Shown here in pieces: positions 1 to 8,731 of a DNA stretch of 39,317 nt. Position 1 is the stretch's first letter, and the number at the start of each line of letters is the position of its first letter. The position numbers and the translations under genes were made by a program. The notes beneath the pieces were generated by a model, which ran no database searches, had not been told where the DNA came from, and saw nothing but the letters and a program-made list of their open reading frames with translations. The stretch is from contig CAZPRY010000038.1 of the NCBI GenBank assembly GCA_964589175.1, positions 1-39,317 on the forward strand, in the 5' to 3' direction. The DNA is from CAZPRY01 sp964589175. Lineage in GTDB: Bacteria > Fidelibacterota > UBA2242.

Positions 1-109
1 AATTTAGCTCAAACATCGATTATCTCAAAATACTATTCTTTTGGGACAGCCCCAGTCCGCTTTCTTAAGAAAATTACTCAACCTTGATGACAAACCGTTG
101 GGATTGATT

Positions 110-1774
110 TTACTTGCATAACAAGCATTTACGATAAAATGCCATCCTGTTTACTGTAATCTGATAAATGTAAACACCACTACTATATCGATCGGCATCC
201 CACTGAAAAGTATAACAACCCGCACTCAATGGCCGATTTACCAGTATCTCTAATTCCTTTCCCGCGAGATCTAGAATTGTGAGTTTAACCAAAGCGCTTT
301 GCGGCAATTCGAAACGGATATTCGTCTGTGAATTGAAAGGATTGGGATAATTTTGAAGCAGTGATATCTCACTGGGTAGCGGATTCTCCTCATCCAGTCC
401 AACTACAAAAGCGGATTCGATGGCGCCTATATCCGGAGCATTACCATTAAAATCGTCATCCGATAAATTGATGATTGTATCTCCCTCCCAGGCAAAGAAA
501 GGCGTCCCGGCGTCCACACAGGCAGAACTTTTCATCAAGGAATAGTCCAGGCCCCATTCATTTGTAAAACCGGGTTCCCCTTCAATATTATCGTCAAGCC
601 AATAAAAAGTAGATTTGCTACTGTATCTTTTCCTGATAACCTGTCCATCTTTTACCAGCGACCGGGATATTACAGCGCCATTTTTTGCAATGTTAAAGCA
701 AATTTCGTCAGGGTAATTTTCCCATAGGATAGTATTGACAACTACCGGATAACAGTAATCGGAAATATAAATCCCGCCGCCCTCACCGGTTGAATTGCCT
801 GTAATCGTGACGTTACGCAGAACCGGATTCGCATGCTTCCAAAGATAAATACCACCCCCTTTTTTACCGGTACTAATATTTTGAGCGATGGTCACATGAT
901 CGAAGATTGCATTACAAGTATCCATACAGGCTACTCCGGCACCCCAACTCGAGGTTTGATTTCGAGTGATCACTACATCTTTCAAGTAAGGATTTGATTT
1001 CCATTTGATCAGGATTCCGGCTCCACAACGACCATGATTTGAACGAATTATCGAATTCATTATTGTGGGACTGGAGAGACTGCAAAAAATTCCGCTGTCA
1101 TAATTCGATTCGACCAATACATAATGAATCTGGGCGTCTGAGTACGTTGAACATTCTATACCGCTATCTCCGTTTCTCATGATCAGACAATGTGAGATTT
1201 CCGCCGGAGAATACAAATTACAGAGAATGCCTTGTCGACTATTGTCTAAAATTGTGCAGTTTTCTATCCGCGGTTTCGAATACCACCAGCAGTAAATGCC
1301 GGTTTGACAGTAATCGATTCTTACCCAGCGAATCAGAGGATTGGATTGATGTAAGAAAATACCAGCGCCCGAGTGACATTTACTCACGTTTAAATTATCC
1401 AACTGCGGACTTGCATTGTCACAGTAAATTCCGTTTTCCGCTTCTGTAAGAGTAAGACCCGTGATAATCGTACTCGTATCCACACCCTCCCAAAAGCAAA
1501 AGATGGAATTATTACCATTACCTTTGAGAATTGTTTTGTCCAAATAGGCGGGTTTTCTGGTCGTGAGCATTAATGAACCGATTACCAGGTTTTTACTTTT
1601 TATACCGATAGAATCTTGTATCAGGTAAGTACCAGGATGAATGAGAACCGTATCGCCGACCGCAGCGGAATCAACGGCACTCTGAATGTCACCAAATTCT
1701 ACCGGTACTTCCAGAATCGATGCATACATGCAGGTGCAAATCAACATTGCAAAGCAAAGCCTCTTGTACTTCAT
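110..1774 (-). CDS. T9SS-exported right-handed parallel beta-helix protein
   Basis: No function is assigned beyond an extracellular beta-helix protein. The N-terminus has a signal peptide (basic start, then a hydrophobic stretch ending near M-Y-A-S). A segment typical of beta-helix proteins follows (D-I-Q-S-A-V-D, then V-G-D-T-V-L-I-H-P-G-T-Y). Residues from about 60 to 390 carry many short repeats of the PbH1 kind (for example the repeated G-I-Y/F-C turns and N-C-T-I/N-S-I-I rungs). The last ~85 residues are a T9SS type A sorting domain (Q-N-Y-P-N-P-F-N, ending K-C-L-L-C-K). The ATG at 1774 is preferred over the TTG at 1792 because a strong Shine-Dalgarno (GGGGGAGGTG) lies at 1781-1790. The gene stands alone, with 163 bp before the next minus-strand gene. 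Beta-helix folds are common in polysaccharide lyases and adhesins, but no catalytic signature is visible. Family confidence is high; function is unknown. Confidence 0.88.
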   Translation of the reverse strand: MKYKRLCFAMLICTCMYASILEVPVEFGDIQSAVDSAAVGDTVLIHPGTYLIQDSIGIKSKNLVIGSLMLTTRKPAYLDKTILKGNGNNSIFCFWEGVDTSTIITGLTLTEAENGIYCDNASPQLDNLNVSKCHSGAGIFLHQSNPLIRWVRIDYCQTGIYCWWYSKPRIENCTILDNSRQGILCNLYSPAEISHCLIMRNGDSGIECSTYSDAQIHYVLVESNYDSGIFCSLSSPTIMNSIIRSNHGRCGAGILIKWKSNPYLKDVVITRNQTSSWGAGVACMDTCNAIFDHVTIAQNISTGKKGGGIYLWKHANPVLRNVTITGNSTGEGGGIYISDYCYPVVVNTILWENYPDEICFNIAKNGAVISRSLVKDGQVIRKRYSSKSTFYWLDDNIEGEPGFTNEWGLDYSLMKSSACVDAGTPFFAWEGDTIINLSDDDFNGNAPDIGAIESAFVVGLDEENPLPSEISLLQNYPNPFNSQTNIRFELPQSALVKLTILDLAGKELEILVNRPLSAGCYTFQWDADRYSSGVYIYQITVNRMAFYRKCLLCK

Positions 1775-1937
1775 GGTCTCCACCTCCCCCAAAAAGATAC
1801 CTTATGCTTTTAATGCGCATGATATTTCAAAGCCAAACCGGTCCTCCGGAGCCCTGTTTTATATTTTTATGTAATGAACGAAAAAAAGTTTCAATTTTTA
1901 TGCCGAACGGTCGCAAAGCATCGGATCAACCTTTGCC

Positions 1938-2819
1938 CTACTTACGACTAAAATTATAGACGAACGACAGCCACGGGAACGGAAAGCCGCCCTCTTTGAA
2001 AATCACGGGCATCAGAATCGCGCCGAAATCGACGGCCATACGGTCACCAAAGAGGCGCAATGCCACGCTGAAAGGCTGGTAATCCAGATCGAACTCTTCC
2101 CACGGAAAGAGCCAGTTTTCCGTCACCAGCGCCAGGCTGTTCGAAAGCCGGAAGTTGCCGCCCAGCATGATTACCGGCCGCTCGGCGAATTCGAATTTTT
2201 TGTTCTTGGCTTTCATGAATCCAAATCCAAGCCCGGTTGTGACGCTCTTGTCGGGCGAACCGAAGGTCCCGACAACGTAGGAAATCCCACCCCCGAATTC
2301 GCCGCTCACGGCTCCGTAGATTGTACCGATGGCGACCGAATATTTTTCGGTATTGACGAGACTAAATTTAGGGCCGATGTATTTGACCTGGTCCTTCAAT
2401 CCCAGGCCGGGAATGATCGTGAAGCCGGCCATCACCGTGAGATTGCGCGTGAATCCGTACGACACGCCCGGAAAGATTATGTAATAGTCCGAGAAGTAGC
2501 CGTCCCCCTTTTTGAGCGGCCGGGCGGTCGGGGCGAACATCAGGCGCGAATAGTTCGGATCGCTGCGGTACAGTTTGCCCTCTTTCATCTTGCCATGAAA
2601 AAGCTCCATCGTCGCGATGGCCGTCCGCGGGATTTCAAGCGTTAGACCACTGACGGATTGCAGCGTAATTTTCCCTTCGCTCTCGGCCACAATATTTCCT
2701 TTGACGATCTCGCCGCTATTGAGCGTTACGATATAAATTTCATCGGCGGTCACCTGCCCGGGCGATGGCTGCGCCAGCAGGATCAGCGGCAGGAACAGGA
2801 ACAACGGCAGGTATTTCAT
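1938..2819 (-). CDS. Exported protein with N-terminal SH3/Sm-like segment and predicted outer-membrane barrel
   Basis: A signal peptide (M-K-Y-L-P-L-F-L-F-L-P-L-I-L-L-A) is followed at about residues 25-65 by a small beta-rich unit (S-G-E-I-V-K-G-N-I-V-A-E, then G-K-I-T-L-Q-S). This pattern is seen in short SH3/Sm-like modules of exported proteins in this group. The rest, about residues 90-293, alternates Gly/aromatic and hydrophobic residues and ends in an aromatic-rich strand (F-V-Y-N-F-S-R-K), suggesting a beta-barrel in the outer membrane. The ATG at 2819 is chosen because the signal peptide begins there and AGGGGAGA precedes it; the open frame extends upstream to 2915 without signal-peptide character. 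It is the last gene of a minus-strand run after sppA and elbB. The precise function is not recognised. Confidence 0.8.
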   Translation of the reverse strand: MKYLPLFLFLPLILLAQPSPGQVTADEIYIVTLNSGEIVKGNIVAESEGKITLQSVSGLTLEIPRTAIATMELFHGKMKEGKLYRSDPNYSRLMFAPTARPLKKGDGYFSDYYIIFPGVSYGFTRNLTVMAGFTIIPGLGLKDQVKYIGPKFSLVNTEKYSVAIGTIYGAVSGEFGGGISYVVGTFGSPDKSVTTGLGFGFMKAKNKKFEFAERPVIMLGGNFRLSNSLALVTENWLFPWEEFDLDYQPFSVALRLFGDRMAVDFGAILMPVIFKEGGFPFPWLSFVYNFSRK

Positions 2820-2946
2820 ACATCTCCCCTTCTTTAAATCACAATCTAGAGGGAATTTCGGTAACCGGCAAGCAGCTTGATAGCGGGGTATGGCGCTCCC
2901 AGAAGCAGCATTCATCCAAATTTCGGGAATCGCAAGCCGGCTTTGA

Positions 2947-3609
2947 CTAGGCCGCTAATTTCAACAACTCGTCCACCAGCCGGCCGATTCCGGTCTCCAG
3001 ATCGGGAAGGTTGGCGGCGGACATATACGCCGGGGTCGTCACCACCCGGTTCGCGGTATCGACGACACACTGCGTGGCTTCGCAGACGACATGCACGGCG
3101 CCCATGGCTTCGAGGGCGGCGGCGGTTTCGGCATCGTCCCCGATCGTCAGTTGCAGGTTTTCGCAGTGCGCACCCAGCACTTTGGCGGCCAGCACCGGTG
3201 CGATACACATGAAGCCGAGCGGTTTGTGGAATTTATACGCATCCAGGATCAACTCCTCGACCTCCGAATTGACGGCGCAGTCCGCCCCGCGCATCGCGAA
3301 GTTGCTGAGATTTTTGGTGACGCCGTAGCCGCCGGGAAAGATCACGGCATCGAATTCCGAAGCTGTTACATCGGCGACGGCTTTGATCTTTCCGCGGGCA
3401 ATCCGGGCCGCTTCGATCAGCACATTGCGTTCACCGTCAAGAGTTTCGCCCGTGAGATGATCGACGATATGAATCTGGTCGATATCCGGCGCGAGGCAAT
3501 GAATCTCGACTCCTTTTCGTTCCAATGCCAACAACGTGAGCACGGATTCATGAATCTCGGCCCCGTCGTAGACACCGCACCCGGCCAGAACAACGGCAAC
3601 TTTCTTCAT
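2947..3609 (-). CDS. elbB: ElbB-type DJ-1/PfpI-superfamily protein (glyoxalase-like)
   Basis: 220 residues, full length for the ElbB branch of the DJ-1/PfpI superfamily. The start V-A-V-V-L-A-G-C-G-V-Y-D-G-A-E-I-H-E is characteristic of ElbB, as is F-P-G-G-Y-G-V-T-K-N-L at about residues 91-101. The nucleophile-elbow cysteine is Cys135 in G-F-M-C-I-A-P. The E. coli homologue has been described as having glyoxalase III-like activity and was first noted in isoprenoid biosynthesis work; the physiological substrate is uncertain. It acts in the cytoplasm. Start: ATG at 3609 with AAGGAG upstream. It lies 56 bp downstream of the sppA fusion and upstream of the barrel gene, so the three may be co-transcribed. 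Family assignment is firm; the reaction in this organism is inferred. Confidence 0.93.
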   Translation of the reverse strand: MKKVAVVLAGCGVYDGAEIHESVLTLLALERKGVEIHCLAPDIDQIHIVDHLTGETLDGERNVLIEAARIARGKIKAVADVTASEFDAVIFPGGYGVTKNLSNFAMRGADCAVNSEVEELILDAYKFHKPLGFMCIAPVLAAKVLGAHCENLQLTIGDDAETAAALEAMGAVHVVCEATQCVVDTANRVVTTPAYMSAANLPDLETGIGRLVDELLKLAA

Positions 3610-3665
3610 TATCTCTCTCCTTTACCTGTTTTGCAGAAGATACAAAATTTTTTAAAAGAAAGCGA

Positions 3666-6056
3666 TTATTCGAAGATCAACCAGAAGGGCATGATTTCCT
3701 TGGCCCACTCCTGATTGTTCGCCAGCCATGTATTAAAGTAAAACTGCGCTCTTTGATATTCCGAAGGCAGCAGCGTTTCCCAATTACGCGAGCGCCCCAT
3801 GAATTCCTGGAAATCCAGATCGATGAAATCCTCCCACCAGGCCGGCAGAATTTTCAGCGAAATTTCGTCGGAGACATCCAGGCCGGCGGCTTGCTTGGCG
3901 GCGGAAATTGCATCGTACAGCCCGCCGATTTCGTCTACCAGCCCGATTTCCCGGGCCCGTGAACCGGACCAGACACGCCCCTCGCCAACCGCTTTGACTT
4001 TTTCCTGGCTCAGGCCGCGCCCGGCCGCCACTTCGGCGGTAAAGCGGTCGTAGAGTTCATCGTTCACATCGCGGATTCTTTGGCGTTCCTCTTCCGTAGC
4101 CGGGTTGTAGATCGAGAACAGCGTAGCATGCTCGCCGCGCTTGATGATCTCGCTGTGAATGCCCAGTTTATCCAGCAAGCCTTCGATATTGAATTTGCCC
4201 GAGTAGACGCCGATCGAACCGGTAATTGTCGTGGGATCGGCGAAAATTTGATCGGCGGCGCTGGCGATGTGATAGCCGCCCGAAGCCGCTACGCCGGACA
4301 TCGAGACGATGACGGGTTTCTTGTGTTCGCCCTGCGTGCAGAGCAGCACTTCGCGCCAGATGATTTCGGAGGCAATCGATGAGCCGCCCGGCGAATCGAC
4401 GCGCAAAACGATCGCCTTGACCATCGGGTCTTCGCGGGCCTGCTTCAGGGCCCGGGCAATGGTCGCCGCCCCCATGGTTTTATTCGAATAGCCGCTCCGG
4501 CTCTCTCCGGAAGTGATACCGCCGGTAGCATAGACCAGCGCAATGCGCGCGTTGGGATACTTCGCGTAGCTCCAGTCCGTCTGAAAGGGTTCGGCCCCGT
4601 ATTCCTTCTTGTACGAAGTCAGGGCAATCTTACCGCCGAGTTCCTTTTCGAGCGTCTCTTTGATTTGGTCCGAATAGAGGAGGGCGTCCACCATCCCGGT
4701 CTTCAGGGCTTCCTTGGCATGATACGGGCCGCCGTCCACCAGGGCGGCGACATTCTGTGCAGAGGTCGCGCGCGAAGCCCCTATCTCCTCAATCCATAAC
4801 GAGTAGAAATCATCGAGCAACTGGTTGACCTGTTCGCGGTTCGCTACCGACATCGAGTCCTGCGTATAACCCTCCGGCGCCGATTTGTAGGCGCCCACTT
4901 TCTCGAACTCGGCCTCCACGCCGATTTTATCGAAGAAATCTTTAAAATAGAGTAGCTGCGCCCGCATCCCGATCAGGAGCAGAAGCCCGGCCGGATTCAG
5001 GTAAACCCGATCGGCGGCGCTGGCCAGGAAATAGCCGCCGTTGCTGTAGGTCTCGGAATAACAGTAGACTTTCTTGCCGCTGGCCCGCAACTGCAGAATA
5101 GCGTTGCGAATCTCGTGCAGTTTGGAAAAGCCGGCGCTCAGGTTGCCTATTTCCAGCACCACCGCCTTGACCCGATCCTCTTTTTCAATCTTCCGGAAGC
5201 AGTCCAGGATATCTTTCAAAGACAACAATTTGGAAGAAGCCAGCGGCGGCAGTTCTTCCTCGATAATGCCGCTTAATTCCAATTTCACCACTTTCTTTCC
5301 GGCTTTGTGCAGGAAAGTCCGGTAGCGCTGCGCCGAGGTGTGGATCAGCAGTGCGCCCTCTTCCCGCTCTTCCCCAAAACGAAAGACCGAAGCGATCCCG
5401 CTGCGCAGGGCATTCACCTGGATGCCGATCTGAAAATCCTGGTTGTCGATCATATAATTCGAGAAGAACGACAGGCCCGGAAGGGGCTCAAAGTCCACGT
5501 AGAGTTTCTTCCGAACTTCCCCTGTGGGATCTTTCGGATCAAAGGCCAGATCTGCCGCAAACGTAACCCGGTTTCCGACCGGGCGGACGCCGACGCCGAA
5601 TTCGGCCAGGGCCGGCCGGTCGTTCCCGGCTGAAATATTGCTGATACGGGCGCCGAGCGACAACCATCCGGCCGGACGCGCGGAAAATCCCAGGTCATAC
5701 TCCGCCCGGTCCTTTACGGTTCCGTACCAGCGCACGGTTCCGCCGACTTTAATCCAGCGCCAGAGCGGCAAGCCCAGCGCGAGCTGCCAGCGCTGGTAAA
5801 ACCCGCTATCGCCCGCCAGCCATTCACCGCCCAAACCGAGATTGCCCAGCATGAAGTAGGCCCCGACCTCTTCGCTGAAGCGTCCGTCACGATAGGGCAG
5901 CTGCCAGTAACTTTGCATTTCCGAGCGGTAGCCCAGCAGCGCCGGATTACTGAAAATCGCCAGGGCATTATCGGTAACGGCCACGGAATTGGGCATTGGA
6001 TTCTGCGCCGAGAGTAGTCCGATCGTCAGGAGAGATAGCCAAATTGTGCGTTTCAT
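3666..6056 (-). CDS. sppA: Fusion of an N-terminal outer-membrane-type beta-barrel with a tandem SppA (S49) peptidase
   Basis: 796 residues. After a signal peptide (residues 1-17), residues ~20-245 look like a beta-barrel: S-V-A-V-T-D-N-A-L-A-I-F-S-N-P-A-L-L-G at 24-42 is the N-terminal pattern of PorV/FadL-like barrel proteins of this group, and later strands alternate aromatic/Gly (W-L-S-L-G-A-R-I-S-N). Residues ~255-790 are two peptidase S49 domains as in long-form (67K) SppA. The first carries the general-base Lys (Lys391, in V-G-A-Y-K-S-A-P-E); the second carries D-S-P-G-G-S (554-559) and the nucleophile Ser592 (G-V-A-A-S-G-G-Y), so the Lys/Ser dyad is intact. Ordinary SppA is anchored in the inner membrane by an N-terminal helix and degrades cleaved signal peptides; here that anchor is replaced by a signal peptide plus barrel. 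Probable first gene of the run with elbB and the barrel gene. Domain calls are strong for S49, moderate for the barrel. Confidence 0.9.
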   Translation of the reverse strand: MKRTIWLSLLTIGLLSAQNPMPNSVAVTDNALAIFSNPALLGYRSEMQSYWQLPYRDGRFSEEVGAYFMLGNLGLGGEWLAGDSGFYQRWQLALGLPLWRWIKVGGTVRWYGTVKDRAEYDLGFSARPAGWLSLGARISNISAGNDRPALAEFGVGVRPVGNRVTFAADLAFDPKDPTGEVRKKLYVDFEPLPGLSFFSNYMIDNQDFQIGIQVNALRSGIASVFRFGEEREEGALLIHTSAQRYRTFLHKAGKKVVKLELSGIIEEELPPLASSKLLSLKDILDCFRKIEKEDRVKAVVLEIGNLSAGFSKLHEIRNAILQLRASGKKVYCYSETYSNGGYFLASAADRVYLNPAGLLLLIGMRAQLLYFKDFFDKIGVEAEFEKVGAYKSAPEGYTQDSMSVANREQVNQLLDDFYSLWIEEIGASRATSAQNVAALVDGGPYHAKEALKTGMVDALLYSDQIKETLEKELGGKIALTSYKKEYGAEPFQTDWSYAKYPNARIALVYATGGITSGESRSGYSNKTMGAATIARALKQAREDPMVKAIVLRVDSPGGSSIASEIIWREVLLCTQGEHKKPVIVSMSGVAASGGYHIASAADQIFADPTTITGSIGVYSGKFNIEGLLDKLGIHSEIIKRGEHATLFSIYNPATEEERQRIRDVNDELYDRFTAEVAAGRGLSQEKVKAVGEGRVWSGSRAREIGLVDEIGGLYDAISAAKQAAGLDVSDEISLKILPAWWEDFIDLDFQEFMGRSRNWETLLPSEYQRAQFYFNTWLANNQEWAKEIMPFWLIFE

Positions 6057-6294
6057 ATTCCCCGCTTCATTGTTTTCTTTTATAGTTAACCTGAACTTAA
6101 TGTACCCGATTGCGCACCGGATTGCAATTAAAATTACGAAAACCGCCGCAGCCCCAAACAGTAGATCAGCATCAAATGCCTGTTTGCAATATTGAGACTA
6201 TTTTCTAACTTACCCATTAATCAAACGGGATGCACAGATCATCATAACAATTTAAAAAATGTAAGGCTACAGCAAAAAGAAGGGACCCAAACCG

Positions 6295-7659
6295 ATGAAA
6301 ATTCCTTTTGCTTTCGAAACAATGCTGACCTTTGGCGTCTTATCGATTATGCTCTTATTTGGCATCATACTCAGGACAAAAATCAAGTTTTTCCAATATT
6401 TTTTGATTCCGAGTTGCCTGCTGGGCGGGATACTTGGACTGGTATTTATTAGCACGGGGATCATCAAAATCGAGCCCTCAAGCCTGGAGACATTCGCCTA
6501 TCATTTTTTCAACATCTCTTTTATTTCAGTCGGATTATCGAGCAGCAACGAAGATGAAAAGAATCGGGTTCGGGGCAAGGACTATATACGCGGATCGGTA
6601 TGGATGGCGATGATCCAGAGTATCTCATTTTCGCTGCAGGCCGTCATCGGGGGCCTGGTGGTTATCCTGTTCGGCGTCTGGGGATACAAACTCTTCCCCA
6701 CCTTCGGATTCCTGGTTTCGCTTGGATTTGAGGAAGGTCCCGGACAGGCCTTATCCTTCGGTAAAGTATGGGAGACGATCGGCTTCGAACATGCCGCAAC
6801 GATCGGCTTGACTTTCGCCGCCATCGGTTTTCTGTTTTCATTTTTCATCGGGGTTCCCCTGGCCAACTGGGGCATCCGCAAAGGATATTCAACGCTGGCC
6901 CCAACCTCCCTCCCGAAACACTTCTTAAAGGGAATTGTCCCCAAAGACCAGGAAAAGGAGTCGGCCGGGAAATTGACGATGCACTCGGGGAATATCGATA
7001 CGCTGGCCTTTCACGCCGCCCTGATCGGGTTTGTTTATATTTTAGCCTATGGCGTCGTCTTACTCCTGGGCAAAATCCTTCCGCCCGATATTGGTAAAAT
7101 GCTCTGGGGATTCTTTTTCTTCATTGGAATGGCCATCGCATTTTTAGTAAGAATCGTCATGAAAAAGTTAAAAATAGATCACATGATCGATCCCGGCCTG
7201 CAAAGAAGAATCACCGGGTGGTCTGTGGATTATCTGATTGTAGCGACCGTTATGGCTATCCAGGTCGTCGTTTTGTGGAATTTCATCGTTCCGATTACGA
7301 TCATGGCGTTATTAGGCGGACTTTCAACTACGTTTATCGTGGTATTTTTAGGACGGCGGCTCTGGTCGTACAACATCGAAAGATCGGTCACGATCTACGG
7401 AGCGGTGACCGGTACGGTTTCCAGCGGATTGTTATTGCTCAGAATCGTCGATCCCGATTTTAAAACGCCGGTCGCCATCGAGGTCGGACTGATGAACCTG
7501 TTCATGGTGCCCATTATTCTCGGGTACGGCATCCTCATTAATGCGCCGATCTGGTGGAACTGGAGTGTCCTTTTAACCACGGGCGTTTTCCTGGCGACGC
7601 TAATCATTTCGCTCATGTTACTGTGGTTTTTAAAATTGACGGGTAAGCCGAAATTTTAA
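6295..7659 (+). CDS. GltS-like sodium/glutamate symporter family transporter
   Basis: 454 residues with about ten to twelve hydrophobic segments over the whole length. The first half contains G-F-L-V-S-L-G-F-E-E-G-P-G-Q-A (about 140-155), which corresponds in position to the conserved Gly-rich reentrant motif of Na+/glutamate symporters (ESS/GltS family). The second half has a matching Gly-rich segment (Y-G-A-V-T-G-T-V-S-S-G). GltS proteins import glutamate with Na+ across the inner membrane. The first Gly motif differs from the usual G-G-H-G-T form, so the substrate may not be glutamate. AGAAGGG precedes the ATG at a suitable distance. The gene is divergent from the sppA fusion across a 238-bp gap and convergent with the acyltransferase gene, so it is probably monocistronic. 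Confidence 0.78.
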   Translation: MKIPFAFETMLTFGVLSIMLLFGIILRTKIKFFQYFLIPSCLLGGILGLVFISTGIIKIEPSSLETFAYHFFNISFISVGLSSSNEDEKNRVRGKDYIRGSVWMAMIQSISFSLQAVIGGLVVILFGVWGYKLFPTFGFLVSLGFEEGPGQALSFGKVWETIGFEHAATIGLTFAAIGFLFSFFIGVPLANWGIRKGYSTLAPTSLPKHFLKGIVPKDQEKESAGKLTMHSGNIDTLAFHAALIGFVYILAYGVVLLLGKILPPDIGKMLWGFFFFIGMAIAFLVRIVMKKLKIDHMIDPGLQRRITGWSVDYLIVATVMAIQVVVLWNFIVPITIMALLGGLSTTFIVVFLGRRLWSYNIERSVTIYGAVTGTVSSGLLLLRIVDPDFKTPVAIEVGLMNLFMVPIILGYGILINAPIWWNWSVLLTTGVFLATLIISLMLLWFLKLTGKPKF

Positions 7660-7674
7660 GCCAAAAATCACATT

Positions 7675-8520
7675 TTATTCCTGCTCGTGTTCTTCCTCGT
7701 TCGTCTCCCCGGGCGGATTGGGTAAATTCATCTCCTCCGGATGCAGCAGGCGTTCGACCACACCGTGCATGAAAGCCCCGATCTGGGCGCCGTCCACGAT
7801 GCGGTGATCGAAAGTTCCCGAAAACGGCAGCATCCAGCGAATCTTGATCTCGCCGTCAATCACTACCGGCTTCTGCACCACGCGTCCCATCGTGACAACC
7901 GCGGGCAGTTTGCCGATCGGGAAGAGCGCCACCATGCCGTATTCCAGCCCGAAGCTGCCGATATTCGTGAGCATGATGCTGCCGAAGGGATCGGATTTGA
8001 TTTTCAGGAAGGGAATGGGCAGACCCATCTCGAACAGGATCCAGCGGATGAAGAGGAAAACCGGGCGGCGAAACGGCCAGGGAACTTTGGCGATTTTGTC
8101 CTTCGCCGCAAAAGCATCGCTTTCCTTGCCGTTGCGCTTCTCCTCGGCTTTTTCCTTGATCAGCAGCGCAATTTCGGAGGCCGGAAGTTCCTGGGTTTTG
8201 GGCACCACGAAACCGGACATGCCCTTCCCGCCTTTTATGGAGACGGAGACAAACACGTTGGCGTCGTCGCGATAGATGATCTTGCCCCGTTTGACATAAC
8301 AGTTTATATCGGGAACATCTTCATAGAGGGCCCGCGAGATGGCCGCCGCCACGAAATGGGTTATCGTCAGACGCACTCCTTCATCGCGCTTCTTGCGGAT
8401 ATACTCCATCGTAGCGCTAACATCCGCATCGAAGGTACCGTAGACTTTGCCCTCGGCCGGCGCTTTATAGACCGCAATGGCCAGATTACGCCAGGCGGTG
8501 GCTACTATTTTTCTTCTCAA
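7675..8520 (-). CDS. Stand-alone 2-oxoacid dehydrogenase E2-type acyltransferase domain protein
   Basis: 281 residues matching only the catalytic domain of dihydrolipoamide acyltransferases (CAT-like fold). The active-site signature F-D-H-R-I-V-D-G-A is at about 237-245 (His239, Asp243), and N-I-G-S-F-G at 186-191 is the other conserved turn. There is no lipoyl domain or E3/E1-binding domain, so it is not a normal E2 subunit; the acyl donor is unknown. Residues ~147-173 form a hydrophobic/amphipathic insertion (V-P-W-P-F-R-R-P-V-F-L-F-I-R-W-I-L-F) not typical of soluble E2, which could contact a membrane or a lipid-like substrate. The tail is very acidic. The start is a TTG at 8520 preceded by a G-rich GGGGG. 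No dehydrogenase partner is nearby. Family firm, function unknown. Confidence 0.85.
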   Translation of the reverse strand: MRRKIVATAWRNLAIAVYKAPAEGKVYGTFDADVSATMEYIRKKRDEGVRLTITHFVAAAISRALYEDVPDINCYVKRGKIIYRDDANVFVSVSIKGGKGMSGFVVPKTQELPASEIALLIKEKAEEKRNGKESDAFAAKDKIAKVPWPFRRPVFLFIRWILFEMGLPIPFLKIKSDPFGSIMLTNIGSFGLEYGMVALFPIGKLPAVVTMGRVVQKPVVIDGEIKIRWMLPFSGTFDHRIVDGAQIGAFMHGVVERLLHPEEMNLPNPPGETNEEEHEQE

Positions 8521-8731
8521 TTCAACCCCCGTTTTATAAAAACTTCTGCCTTCGGCATAAATTTAGCTGAATTATTGGCAATGACCAGCACTTTTCGACA
8601 CATTTCCCAAATCGTCAAAATAAAAATTCCTGACCCGAATATTCAATGGTTTTAATATTATTTTATTGGTAAATCGGCCCGGATTGTTAAATTCCGGGAG
8701 CTCGCGAACTTATTCATTTACAGGAAGAAAA

